Below, piece after piece: positions 8,056 to 16,188 of a DNA stretch of 64,000 nucleotides; within the stretch, counting starts at the first letter, position 1, and each line of letters opens with the position of its first letter. This DNA is from G965226155 sp965226155. Lineage in GTDB: Bacteria; Pseudomonadota; Gammaproteobacteria; Eutrophobiales; Eutrophobiaceae. The DNA lies in the NCBI GenBank assembly GCA_965226155.1, contig OZ245331.1, forward strand, positions 62,001-126,000, read 5' to 3'. The notes below the pieces were generated by a model, which was given only the letters and a program-made list of their open reading frames with translations, was not told the origin of the DNA and ran no database searches. The position numbers were made by a program, and so were the translations under genes.

Positions 8056-8766
8056 CTATGCCGCCCGTAACCAGGCCTGCAATTCCCTGATTACCTGTTC
8101 GGGCTGTTCCAGGGTGGACAGATGCCCGCAGTTTTCCACTACAACCAGCCGGGAGTCCGGAATTCTGTTGGCGATAAGCTCGTGAAACTCAACCGGGCAG
8201 AGCGTATCCCCCTTCCCACATAATACCAGCGTCGGTATATTAAGCGATCCCAGAGTGCCGGTGCTGTCCTGCCGGCCGGAAAGCGCCCTCGATTGCCGAT
8301 AGAATACCTCCTCACCAAGATCCATCGCCATCTCGATAATTGTGTTCAGGATTTCTTGATTATTTCGATTGGCTTCGGCAAGGTACAGTGATTTCAGAGA
8401 ATCGATCACAACTTCTCTGAGCTCGCCCCGCGTGACCCTTTCCAGCAGGGCATCCCGCGATTCACGGCGTTCCCCGGTGTCCGCACTGGTATTAGTGTCC
8501 AGCAGGGCCAGTCGCGTAATGCGCTCCGGCATCTGCCGCCACATTTCTAAGGCAACGATGCCCCCCATGGACAGGCCAGCCAGGGCGAAACATTGAGGTG
8601 ATTCCCGCAATACATCCCCTGCGATGGCGGTAATGGAATCGGACCGGGAAATATCGGCCACGCTGATCGACCTGCACAGTGGTGCCAGGGCACGCAACTG
8701 CGCCTCCCACAGGCGCTCGTCACACATCATTCCCGGTACCAGAACTAGGTGCTCATGCGGCTTCAT
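8056..8766 (-). CDS. Alpha/beta hydrolase
   Basis: The 236-residue protein has the alpha/beta hydrolase fold: an LVPGMMCDERLW oxyanion strand near the start and a nucleophile elbow GLSMGG at about residue 65. An acid is probable in LCGKGDTLCPVE, and a catalytic His in VENCGHLSTLEQPE near the C-terminus. It resembles the MhpC/3-oxoadipate enol-lactonase group, which acts on esters, lactones or C-C bonds. It lies between the MetE-like gene (17 bp downstream) and lacI, in the same direction, so it belongs to the catabolic operon. The substrate is unknown. Confidence 0.85.
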   Translation of the reverse strand: MKPHEHLVLVPGMMCDERLWEAQLRALAPLCRSISVADISRSDSITAIAGDVLRESPQCFALAGLSMGGIVALEMWRQMPERITRLALLDTNTSADTGERRESRDALLERVTRGELREVVIDSLKSLYLAEANRNNQEILNTIIEMAMDLGEEVFYRQSRALSGRQDSTGTLGSLNIPTLVLCGKGDTLCPVEFHELIANRIPDSRLVVVENCGHLSTLEQPEQVIRELQAWLRAA

Positions 8767-8819
8767 ATAGCAGAGCTCACTTCACCGTGTTGCCAGGGGG
8801 CGCTGGATCCCGGATTGGA

Positions 8820-9893
8820 TCAGGCCAGCCTCGCGGACTCACCTTTCCGCATGGTGCCAGAAAACAACCGCATTTCAGCGGCCATCGCCGGATCTTCCAC
8901 CCGGTCAATGATCATTGCGACCGCCGCCTCGGACATCTGCTTTACGGGTTGGCGGATGGTCACCAGGCTGTAGCCGGACCAGATGGCAGGGGCGATGCCG
9001 TCAAACCCGACAACCGATATGTCGCCCGGTATAGTCCTGCTGAATTCCTGTCGCAGTGTGTCCATGCAGGCGATGGCCATAACATCGTTGGCACATATGA
9101 TGGCATCAAGGTGTTTACCGTGTTGTTTCATCAATGATCGGGTGCCTTCCCGGCCACTGTCGTAGGTATAATCGCCCCGCGCAATGGGTACATCATCGAA
9201 CCCCAGTTCACGGAGACGATCACGCGCACCGGTTGTCCTCTGGATACTGACCAGAGAATCCTCCGGACCGCTTATAAAACCATAGGATTTATGCCCGGCA
9301 TTGACCAGGGCATTGACAAGTATGCGTTCACCGCCGATCTGATCACAGCAGACCGAGCTGATCAGGCGGTCCTGGATATTTCTATTGAAAAAAACCAGAG
9401 GGATGCGCCTTTTTTCGAAAAGGTCAATCTGATCGGGCGACAGTGTTGCCGCTACGACTACCCCGTCAACCTGGTATTGAAATACCTGTTCAATAACCTG
9501 GTCTATGTCGCGTTCCCGGTGCAGGGTAAATAGAAGGACATGCACACCGTGCCTGGAGAAGCCCTGGTTCAGTTCAAACAGCACCTCCGGGTAGTGCAGG
9601 TTGGTGAAATCAGAAAGGATGACGGCGACGAGGTTCGAACGGCGGGTAATCAGGCTGCGGGCAATGGCGTTGGGCTGGTAACTCATTTCATTCGCAGCTT
9701 TCATGACCTTCTCGCGCATCTTACTGGACACACTGGCCCCGTTTTTGAAACAACGGGATACTGCAGACTGCGACACCCCGGCCCGTTTCGCAACATCGTA
9801 GGATGTCACACGATGCTTTTTGTCGTGATGGCCCTTTTCAAACTGTGCTAGTTCCAGTGCGGGCGGGCGTTTCGTTTTATGGCCGTCTTTCAC
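8820..9893 (-). CDS. LacI-family transcriptional regulator
   Basis: The 357-residue protein has a classical LacI helix-turn-helix (about residues 28-50, VTSYDVAKRAGVSQSAVSRC), a hinge helix (YQPNAIARSLITRRSN) and a periplasmic-binding-like effector domain (LVAVILSDFTNLHYPEV to the end). The N-terminus is about 25 residues longer than usual. The GTG start overlaps the dehydrogenase stop (GTGA, 9890-9893), so regulator and enzyme are translationally coupled. It most likely represses this cluster until the substrate or an intermediate binds. The TTCGAATGCAA sites before the cupin, dehydrogenase and SDR genes are the obvious operator candidates. Confidence 0.92.
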   Translation of the reverse strand: MKDGHKTKRPPALELAQFEKGHHDKKHRVTSYDVAKRAGVSQSAVSRCFKNGASVSSKMREKVMKAANEMSYQPNAIARSLITRRSNLVAVILSDFTNLHYPEVLFELNQGFSRHGVHVLLFTLHRERDIDQVIEQVFQYQVDGVVVAATLSPDQIDLFEKRRIPLVFFNRNIQDRLISSVCCDQIGGERILVNALVNAGHKSYGFISGPEDSLVSIQRTTGARDRLRELGFDDVPIARGDYTYDSGREGTRSLMKQHGKHLDAIICANDVMAIACMDTLRQEFSRTIPGDISVVGFDGIAPAIWSGYSLVTIRQPVKQMSEAAVAMIIDRVEDPAMAAEMRLFSGTMRKGESARLA

Positions 9894-11173
9894 TCAACTT
9901 TATCGGTAAACCTTCGAACCCTGATGTCCGCCTGTTCCTTGTGTCCCATGAATCCTTCGAGTTCGCAGAGTCGCGAGCAATACTTCCCCACCAGAACCGA
10001 TGCTTCTTTTGTAATTTTCTGGTAGGTACAGGTTTTGATGAATTTGCCTACCCATAACCCCCCGGTATAACGGCCGGCCTTTTTTGTCGGCAGGGTATGG
10101 TTGGTGCCAATGACCTTGTCACCGTAGGAAACATTGGTTTCTTTGCCGAGAAAGAGGGCGCCGTAATTGGTCATGTTCTCGAGGAAATAGTCCGGATCCT
10201 TCGTCATGACCTGGACATGTTCCGAGGCAATATCATCCGCCACTTCCAGCATCTCCTCATAGGATTCGCAGACGATGACCTGGCCATATTCCCGCCAGGC
10301 CTGACCGGCGATATCACCGGTGGACAAAACCTTTAACTGCCGTTCGATTTCCATCATGGTGTCTCCGGCCAGTTTCTCTGAATTGGTGAGCAGTACGGCC
10401 GGTGAATTGGGCCCGTGTTCCGCCTGGCCCAGGAGATCCGCGGCGCAGAGTTCAGCATCGACAGTCTCATCGGCGATGACCAGGGTTTCCGTGGGGCCGG
10501 CAAAGAGATCGATACCAACACGCCCGAACAGCTGCCGCTTGGCCTCAGCGACAAAGGCGTTGCCCGGTCCCACCAGCATGTCTACCGGGGCGATGGACTC
10601 GGTGCCGATGGACATAGCGCCGACGGCCTGTACACCGCCGATACAGTAAATTTCATCGGCGCCGCCCATGTCCATGGCGACCACAATGGCAGGGTGTGGT
10701 TTACCCTGGTTGGGCGGCGCAGTGGCGATAATCCGTTTAACCCCGGCTACTTTGGCTGTGACCACACTCATGTGGGCTGAGGCCACCATGGGATAGCGCC
10801 CGCCGGGCACATAACAACCGACGCTGTTAACGGGTATGTTTTTGTGACCCAGGACGACACCCGGCAAGGTTTCTACCTCGACATCCTGGAGAGCATCACG
10901 CTGGTGCCGGGCAAAATTCCTTATTTGCGTTTGCGCAAACTGAATATCCTCCTTGGCCTGGTCGGACACATCGTCATAGCAGGCCTGGACTTCTGCGGTG
11001 GACAGCTGAAAAGTTTCTGGGGCCCAATTGTCAAATTTTTCTGAATAATCACGCAGTGCTGCGTCCCCTCGTGCGGTGATATCAGCGAGAATGTCCTCCA
11101 CAGTTTTACGGACTTTTGCATCCTGAGTGTCGATGTCTTCCCCGGATTTCCCGGATTTCAGGTAGTTGACCAT
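9890..11173 (-). CDS. HisD-family NAD-dependent alcohol dehydrogenase (HpsN/sulfopropanediol dehydrogenase type)
   Basis: The 427-residue protein has the histidinol dehydrogenase fold: VNSVGCYVPGGRYPM for NAD binding and zinc ligands in QAEHGPNSP and SEHVQV, with GTNHTLPTKKAGRYTGG near the C-terminus. It opens YLKSGKSGEDIDTQDAKVRK. That N-terminus and the GRYTGGLWVGKF segment are more like catabolic paralogues such as HpsN, which oxidises 2,3-dihydroxypropane-1-sulfonate, than biosynthetic HisD. No his genes are nearby. It oxidises a primary alcohol in two steps to the acid. Its start has a good ribosome site (GAGGT, 7 bp before ATG). It is first in the operon running to 6096. Confidence 0.85.
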   Translation of the reverse strand: MVNYLKSGKSGEDIDTQDAKVRKTVEDILADITARGDAALRDYSEKFDNWAPETFQLSTAEVQACYDDVSDQAKEDIQFAQTQIRNFARHQRDALQDVEVETLPGVVLGHKNIPVNSVGCYVPGGRYPMVASAHMSVVTAKVAGVKRIIATAPPNQGKPHPAIVVAMDMGGADEIYCIGGVQAVGAMSIGTESIAPVDMLVGPGNAFVAEAKRQLFGRVGIDLFAGPTETLVIADETVDAELCAADLLGQAEHGPNSPAVLLTNSEKLAGDTMMEIERQLKVLSTGDIAGQAWREYGQVIVCESYEEMLEVADDIASEHVQVMTKDPDYFLENMTNYGALFLGKETNVSYGDKVIGTNHTLPTKKAGRYTGGLWVGKFIKTCTYQKITKEASVLVGKYCSRLCELEGFMGHKEQADIRVRRFTDKVE

Positions 11174-11270
11174 TTGCTGGACCTCTTCGAATCGATATGG
11201 TGTTGCTTGCAGTGTTGCCCATCGCAGGATCAGGAATCTGCGACGGCCTGCATTCTAAGCGATTTTGTAT

Positions 11271-11284
11271 TTCGAATGCAATTG
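11271..11284. promoter_or_regulatory. Putative LacI-family operator, site 2
   Basis: TTCGAATGCAATTG lies about 100 bp upstream of the HisD-type gene and is identical over 14 bp to the site before the cupin gene (5696-5709). Confidence 0.5.
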
Positions 11285-11307
11285 TCCATTACCCGGATTT
11301 CGCCGGG

Positions 11308-12069
11308 TTATTGGGCTGTCCAGCCACCATCCACTTTCAGGCTGTCGCCGGTAATCATTCCTGCAGCGGGCGAGGCAAGAAACAGAACTGCTGCCGCTAC
11401 ATCGCTTACCTCGCCAACTCTCCCCATGGGAATGCGATTCATTACAAACTCCCTGAAATCGTCGTTTTCCAGCATGGATCGGGTCATGGGTGTCTCGATA
11501 AAGGTGGGTGCAACGCTGTTGACACGGACACCGTGCGGCGCCAGTTCAACGGCCATGGCCCGGGTGAGCCCCTCGACGCCATGTTTCGTCATGCAGTAAA
11601 CGGTGCGTCCCGGTGACCCAACGTGACCCATCTGGGAAGACATGTTGATGACGGAGCCACCAATTGCGGTTTTGATCATGACCCTTGCACCTGAACGAGC
11701 GGTGCGGAACATGGCAAGAATATTCACTGACACCATCTGATCCAGGATATCATCGTCCACATCAACCAGCGGCTGAGGCTTATTGAAACCGGCGTTATTG
11801 ACCAGCACATCCAGTGAATTGAGGGCTTCAACACGTTCATAAAATCTTGTATTTGTCACATCCTCGCACCAGGTCTCGATACCGCCGCCCGGCGCTGACG
11901 CTTCCAGTTCGTCCAGGTCAGACCGGGTCCTGGCGACGGCAATCACCTTTGCTCCCGCAGCCGCCAGGCTCATCGCGCAAGCACGGCCGATGCCGCGTCC
12001 TGCACCGGTTACCAAGGCCACCTTGTCAGTTAACTTGAATCGATCAACATTTACGAATTCTTCAGCCAT
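11308..12069 (-). CDS. Short-chain dehydrogenase/reductase (SDR)
   Basis: This is a classical SDR of about 253 residues, with a TGAGRGIG cofactor loop near residue 18, NNAG at about residue 85, catalytic Ser in INMSSQ and the YCMTK active site. The C-terminal DGGWTAQ is typical. The residue after the second strand is not acidic (AVARTRSDLD), so NADP(H) is as likely as NAD(H). An upstream in-frame ATG at 12097-12099 exists, but it lies inside the putative operator; the ATG at 12069 (MAEEFVNVDRF) is preferred. It is transcribed from its own promoter ahead of the HisD-type operon and probably oxidises or reduces a pathway hydroxy or keto group. Confidence 0.88.
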   Translation of the reverse strand: MAEEFVNVDRFKLTDKVALVTGAGRGIGRACAMSLAAAGAKVIAVARTRSDLDELEASAPGGGIETWCEDVTNTRFYERVEALNSLDVLVNNAGFNKPQPLVDVDDDILDQMVSVNILAMFRTARSGARVMIKTAIGGSVINMSSQMGHVGSPGRTVYCMTKHGVEGLTRAMAVELAPHGVRVNSVAPTFIETPMTRSMLENDDFREFVMNRIPMGRVGEVSDVAAAVLFLASPAAGMITGDSLKVDGGWTAQ

Positions 12070-12091
12070 ATCACGTATTTTCCCAGATTGG

Positions 12092-12104
12092 ATTTGCATT
12101 CGAA
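12092..12104. promoter_or_regulatory. Putative LacI-family operator, site 3
   Basis: The minus strand reads TTCGAATGCAAAT, matching sites 1 and 2 over 11 consecutive bases. It lies just upstream of the preferred SDR start. It is also in the divergent region shared with the plus-strand SnoaL genes, so it could control both directions. Confidence 0.5.
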
Positions 12105-12194
12105 GTACGATTGTTTTTAAGATGTGACGTTAGCAGATTATCTAACCATTGCGCCACCCGTATGGCACAGTAAAAGACTCCGGAGACCACTACT

Positions 12195-12338
12195 ATGTCA
12201 AATCGCTTGATTCAGGGAATGTTGTGCTTGTCAGTGCTGCTGTTTTCTCCTGTTATGACGAGTGAGAACCACAGAATTGCGCCGCTTGGCATTGATGCCT
12301 TATCTATATGCAAATGGGGGATCAACCATGAGTGCTAA
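12195..12338 (+). CDS. 47-residue ORF with signal-peptide-like sequence
   Basis: An ATG at 12195, preceded by GGAG (12182-12185), opens a frame reading MSNRLIQGMLCLSVLLFSPV, a typical secretion signal. About 27 unremarkable residues follow, and the frame ends at TAA inside the first codons of the SnoaL gene at 12328 (11 bp overlap). It could be a tiny secreted or lipid-anchored peptide, a translational leader for the next gene, or the remnant of a signal sequence cut off from its protein. No homologue is recognised. Low confidence that it is functional. Confidence 0.35.
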   Translation: MSNRLIQGMLCLSVLLFSPVMTSENHRIAPLGIDALSICKWGINHEC

Positions 12339-13473
12339 AAAGATCGCTTCACCATTAGCTCGGGATCACATGCCAACGAATTACAACATCTCCCTGGATG
12401 CTTATGTCGATCGTCATGGTATTGGCGGTGGTTTTAGTTCTGGTGAGAAGCGTATTCCGGATGATTTCGGACCAAAGCAATCCATGCGTGGATTTGAGAA
12501 AACTTATCAAAATATCATCGATTATATTGTCCGTATCACGTTCAAAATCTGGGAAGATCGCGACGTTGAATATATCGGCGACACCTACTCTGAGGCGTCC
12601 CAAGTTTATGATGATTATGGCCTCCAGCTTGGAAATAAAAAAATAATCGCAGATACCCACCACACGACGGGAGCGTTCTCGAATATTCAACTGCTCGCCG
12701 ATGAGATTGTGTGGGCAGGTAACGATGAAATCGGTTATCACACCTCCCACCGAACCATTATCCGAGGGACAAATGATGGAGACAGCAAGTATGGTCCCGC
12801 CACCAACAAGGATGTCAACGTACTGGTCATTGCCAATTGTGTAGCCCTGAATAACATAATTTTCCTGGAGCATGTCTTATATAACAACTCGAGTATGTTG
12901 TTACAACTCGGTCTGGATCTGAATGAGATGGCGGCAAAAATGACGGTGGAACCTCCTGCGGGATGGCCCAGAGATGCTGCAACCTGGCAAGCTTTACGCA
13001 ACGCAGCGAGTCCGGCACAACCGTTGTCCATCAGTTCACCGGTTTCAGGTTTTGACATCGATGCCTTTGCTCGCGATAACTTCGATAAACTCTGGAATAA
13101 GCGTGACTATGATTCACTAACAGAAAAATATGATTCAAATTTCGGATTTCAAGGGCCGACAAATCGCGTATTTAAGGGATTGAAGCCCTACCAGGAATTT
13201 CTTGCATCACTCCTAACAGTCTTCCCGGATCTTCAATTACAGGTGGACGAGATTTACTGGATGGGGAATGACAAAGAAGGTTATCTGACTTCGGAACGCT
13301 GGAGTGCGACTGGGACCCATACCGGAGAAGGATCCTATGGCACACCGACAGGCTGTGAAGTACAGATTTGGGGGATCACCCAACATAAGATCATCGATGG
13401 GCGTATCCTCAGTGAGTGGATGTTATTTAACGATTTGGATCTGATGATGCAAATCGCCGCGGCACATAATTGA
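12328..13473 (+). CDS. Two-domain SnoaL/NTF2-like protein
   Basis: The protein of about 381 residues is built of two NTF2-like cone domains. The first spans roughly residues 60-190 (FKIWEDRDVEYIGDTYSE, LADEIVWAGNDEIGYHTSHR), the second 245-380 (DNFDKLWNKRDYDSLTEKYD, VFPDLQLQVDEIYWMGN). The conserved W-x-G-N-D/K-E-GYxTS stretch appears once in each half, showing internal duplication. SnoaL-like proteins are cyclases, isomerases, hydratases or small-ligand binders. The ATG at 12328 has GGGGGA eight bases upstream and is preferred over a GTG 66 bp earlier. No signal peptide follows this start. It begins a plus-strand set with 13566 and 14071, divergent from the SDR. Confidence 0.75.
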   Translation: MSAKKIASPLARDHMPTNYNISLDAYVDRHGIGGGFSSGEKRIPDDFGPKQSMRGFEKTYQNIIDYIVRITFKIWEDRDVEYIGDTYSEASQVYDDYGLQLGNKKIIADTHHTTGAFSNIQLLADEIVWAGNDEIGYHTSHRTIIRGTNDGDSKYGPATNKDVNVLVIANCVALNNIIFLEHVLYNNSSMLLQLGLDLNEMAAKMTVEPPAGWPRDAATWQALRNAASPAQPLSISSPVSGFDIDAFARDNFDKLWNKRDYDSLTEKYDSNFGFQGPTNRVFKGLKPYQEFLASLLTVFPDLQLQVDEIYWMGNDKEGYLTSERWSATGTHTGEGSYGTPTGCEVQIWGITQHKIIDGRILSEWMLFNDLDLMMQIAAAHN

Positions 13474-13565
13474 TTGAGAAAGAAGGTGTGACTGATTTTC
13501 AAAATAATAAGGCCCTGATAAGAAAATATTATGAGGAACTAGTATAAGCTTATTTGGAGGTATCC

Positions 13566-13997
13566 ATGTCGGCAGAAGAAAATATAAACCTGATACTTAA
13601 CATGTACGAGGCACTGAATGCGCAGGATCTGGAAGCGCATCATCAATTTTGGCACGAGGATATGATCTGGCATGGGCCTCCCGGCTTTGGTGACATACAT
13701 GGAATAGACGGATTTAAATACCAGGTGCTAAAGCCGTTCTATCAGGCATTTCCTGATTATCATGTAAAAGATGACATACAAGTCGCGAATGAGGATTGGG
13801 TGTCTGCAACCGGTTTTCTAACCGGACATCAACGTGGCGAATGGATGGGTATTCCCCCGACAGGTAAACCAGTGCGTATGTGTTATTCTGATTTTTGGTT
13901 GATAAAAGATGGCAAAATTTTAGAAAACTGGGTCATGGTGGATAATCTGAGAGTATTAAACCAACTGGGTATCGATCCCTTAGCACAATACCAATAA
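13566..13997 (+). CDS. SnoaL-like (NTF2-fold) protein
   Basis: This is a single-domain protein of 143 residues. It contains the family pattern: an N-terminal helix (NLILNMYEALNAQDLEAHHQ), WHEDMIWHGPPGFGDIHG, the FYQAFPDYHVKDD strand, a GEWMGIPPTGKPVRMCYSDF loop and a final strand, DGKILENWVMVDNLRVLNQL. WMGIPPTGK also occurs in the 18772 protein (WLGIPPTGK), marking a shared subfamily. The ribosome site GGAGGT is at 13556-13561, four bases before the ATG. Enzymes of this fold in degradation clusters often catalyse dehydration, isomerisation or ring closure; the exact reaction is unknown. Confidence 0.82.
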   Translation: MSAEENINLILNMYEALNAQDLEAHHQFWHEDMIWHGPPGFGDIHGIDGFKYQVLKPFYQAFPDYHVKDDIQVANEDWVSATGFLTGHQRGEWMGIPPTGKPVRMCYSDFWLIKDGKILENWVMVDNLRVLNQLGIDPLAQYQ

Positions 13998-14070
13998 GCA
14001 AGGTTGAAAGATGATGCTTAATCGCTGTGGACAAAAAACATAATAAAAACTGAATAATGTTGACATAGCG

Positions 14071-15678
14071 ATGAGTGAATTCGGGGTACTCAACTGGTCT
14101 ATTGTTGGCGCATACGTAATTGGAACATTATTTCTAGGCGTTTTTCTTAGCAGAAGGATTAAAACGGCAGACAATTATTATCTGGGGGACAGATCGATCC
14201 CTTGGTGGGCAATTGGCATATCGGTTGTCGCGACCTATTTTGGAGCGCTGACATTTTTAGGCGGTCCGGCGTGGTCGTATAACGACGGTTTTTCCGTTAT
14301 TTTTATACACGTGAATTATCCTATCACGATATTCATTGTGATCACCGTGTTCTTGCCCTTCTTTTATAACAGCGGTGTTGCATCCATCTATGAATACTTG
14401 GAGCAGCGCTTCGGGTCCGTCACCCGCACAGTGATGTCGATAATATTTTTGTTTAGCAACTTTGCTTATTCAGGCATCATGCTCTATACCGTTGCATTGG
14501 TACTGCAGTTTATTACTGGCATGGATGTCATTCATGCCATCCTGATCATTTCAGTTGTGGCGCTGACTTATACGGTGTTAGGCGGTATATCAGCTGTCAT
14601 CTGGACTGATGTTATCCAGTCTGCGATCTTATTTATCGGTGTATTGATCATCTTGTTCATGCTCATCGGTGAATTAACTGGTGGTTTCTTAACCTCATTG
14701 AGTGATTTAAAGGCAATAGGGAAGACAGATCCGTTCAATTTTTCCATCGATCCTTCCGTCGTAGCAACCGTCTGGACCGGCGTTGTGGCAATGTCAGTCT
14801 ATCATGTCACGGTTTATGGTGCGGATCAGATGATGGTACAACGTACCTTAACTGCGAAAACTCTGGGAGATGCGAAGAAGGCTTATATCATGATGGGGTA
14901 TTGCGCCTTTATTATTTTTATCTTTTTCTTTCTGATTGGGATTCTGTTTCACAGTTATTATGGTGGTCGTGAGTTTGATAATGAGAATACCATTGTACTA
15001 AGCTTCGTCTCACAAATTGGTATTCCCGGGCTCATGGGTATTGTTACGGCAGCGATTGTTGCAGCAGCCATGTCCAGTCTTGATTCCAGCCTGAACTCAA
15101 TGGCAACAGTGACAACGGTGGATTTTTACCAGAGGTTTGTGAAGAACGATGGTACGCCCGGACACTATTTGAAGATTTCGCGTTCAGTGACTCTGATTTG
15201 GGGAGTACTAATAGTGTTACCGGCGATCGCGTTTACCAGGAGTGACGGATCAGTGCTGGAAACCCTTAGCAAAGTGGGCTCCTACTTCGTGGGCGCGAAT
15301 TTGAGCAGTTATTGCCTGGGATTCTTCTCCAAGCACACCACGGAAAAAGGTCTTTTGATCGGTATCGTAGCGGGATTCTTGGCGCTGTTGTATGTGGAGC
15401 TGAACATGGAAGTCGCGTGGCCCTGGTATTGTGCCTTGGGCGGCGCTGTTAGCTTTACCGTCGGCTGGGGTGCCAGCGTTCTCCTGGACGGCTTGCAGAC
15501 GCAGTACCACCCGTTGACCATCTCGGGGCAACGGGCCGAATTCCGCCGGGAGAACCGGCCGGAGATGGAGGACGGGTGGTACGTCATCCCGGGAAGGGTT
15601 GATCGGAGCAGTTATTTGTTGTTACTCTACTTCGTTGTGTGTATCGTCGCCCTGTGGGCTTTTGAAGCGATGATTTGA
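14071..15678 (+). CDS. Sodium:solute symporter (SSS family)
   Basis: The 535-residue membrane protein has about 13 hydrophobic segments and the SSS layout: ADNYYLGDRSIPWWAIGISV in the first loop and helix 2, YEYLEQRFG after helix 3, GADQMMVQRTLTAKTLGDAKKA in the middle and AAAMSSLDSSLNSMATV in helix 8-9. Relatives carry sugars, sialic acid or organic acids with sodium. It lies 73 bp after a SnoaL gene in the same direction and probably imports the cluster's substrate or an intermediate after outer-membrane passage by the receptor at 16189. A relic of a related transporter survives at 5845-6000. Confidence 0.9.
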   Translation: MSEFGVLNWSIVGAYVIGTLFLGVFLSRRIKTADNYYLGDRSIPWWAIGISVVATYFGALTFLGGPAWSYNDGFSVIFIHVNYPITIFIVITVFLPFFYNSGVASIYEYLEQRFGSVTRTVMSIIFLFSNFAYSGIMLYTVALVLQFITGMDVIHAILIISVVALTYTVLGGISAVIWTDVIQSAILFIGVLIILFMLIGELTGGFLTSLSDLKAIGKTDPFNFSIDPSVVATVWTGVVAMSVYHVTVYGADQMMVQRTLTAKTLGDAKKAYIMMGYCAFIIFIFFFLIGILFHSYYGGREFDNENTIVLSFVSQIGIPGLMGIVTAAIVAAAMSSLDSSLNSMATVTTVDFYQRFVKNDGTPGHYLKISRSVTLIWGVLIVLPAIAFTRSDGSVLETLSKVGSYFVGANLSSYCLGFFSKHTTEKGLLIGIVAGFLALLYVELNMEVAWPWYCALGGAVSFTVGWGASVLLDGLQTQYHPLTISGQRAEFRRENRPEMEDGWYVIPGRVDRSSYLLLLYFVVCIVALWAFEAMI

Positions 15679-15681
15679 AGC

Positions 15682-15837
15682 GTGCTCGCGCTGCTGCTCA
15701 AGCGCGTCGCCGAGCAGGCCTGTGGCGACACCTGGCGCACGATCCGAGACGACTTGAAGCAGATCAAACTTGCGCAATTGTCGGGGCCGAACGGCACGGT
15801 GTGGCAGATCACCGAGCCGGCGCCACCTGCCCGCTAA
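15682..15837 (+). pseudogene. C-terminal remnant of an IS4/IS1634-type transposase
   Basis: Directly after the symporter stop the codons read LALLLKRVAEQACGDTWRTI, then RDDLKQIKLAQLSGPNGTVW and QITEPAPPAR before a TAA. This ending (ACGDTWRTIRDDL, then KLAQL and a W-Q-I/V-T-E-P close) is familiar from large DDE transposases of the IS1634 group. Only the last 51 codons remain. The GC-rich composition contrasts with the symporter. Confidence 0.6.
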
Positions 15838-16188
15838 CACCTGAAATCAATCCCTACAGATAGACCCGCCGCCGGTCCTGAAGCTGACCTGAGGGCCTAG
15901 ATACACCCGTTCCGAGCCCCGCTCGTAAGGCCCTGTTGCGCCGCGCCGCTTATGGAAAATCGCGCCTCGTGTCATGGCGCTGTCAAAGTTGGGTCAGAAT
16001 CTTGCATCCGCAGTACTTTTGACTTAACCTATTGCGTATATGGGAAATTACGCCTCGTATCGAGGCTCTGTCAAAGTCGGGTCAGAGGCATGCATTCGCA
16101 GTACTTTATGATTTGCCCTACGGGTAGGGGTTAAAAAACCAGTCAACGCAGAACGCGTCCGACGCAATTTCTAAGGGGAGAGAATACC
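15838..16188. other. Gene-free stretch ahead of the receptor
   Basis: It is probably the non-coding end of the IS1634-type remnant, followed by two degenerate tandem copies of an 88 bp sequence (15951-16126, listed separately) and the ribosome site AAGGGGAG before the receptor ATG at 16189. No gene is seen. Confidence 0.5.
15951..16126. repeat. Two degenerate tandem copies of an 88 bp unit
   Basis: Unit 1 starts at 15951 (TATGGAAAATCGCGCCTCGT) and unit 2 at 16039 (TATGGGAAATTACGCCTCGT). Both continue through GGCGCTGTCAAAGTTGGGTC or its near match, then GCAT(C/T)CGCAGTACTTT. They lie immediately upstream of the TonB-dependent receptor and downstream of transposase debris, so they may be IS ends or a duplicated control region. 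Confidence 0.6.

Noticed and set aside
9890..11173. Histidine biosynthesis gene hisD
   Set aside because: No other his gene is nearby; the gene overlaps a LacI regulator and lies in a degradation operon, and its N- and C-terminal motifs fit catabolic HpsN-like dehydrogenases.
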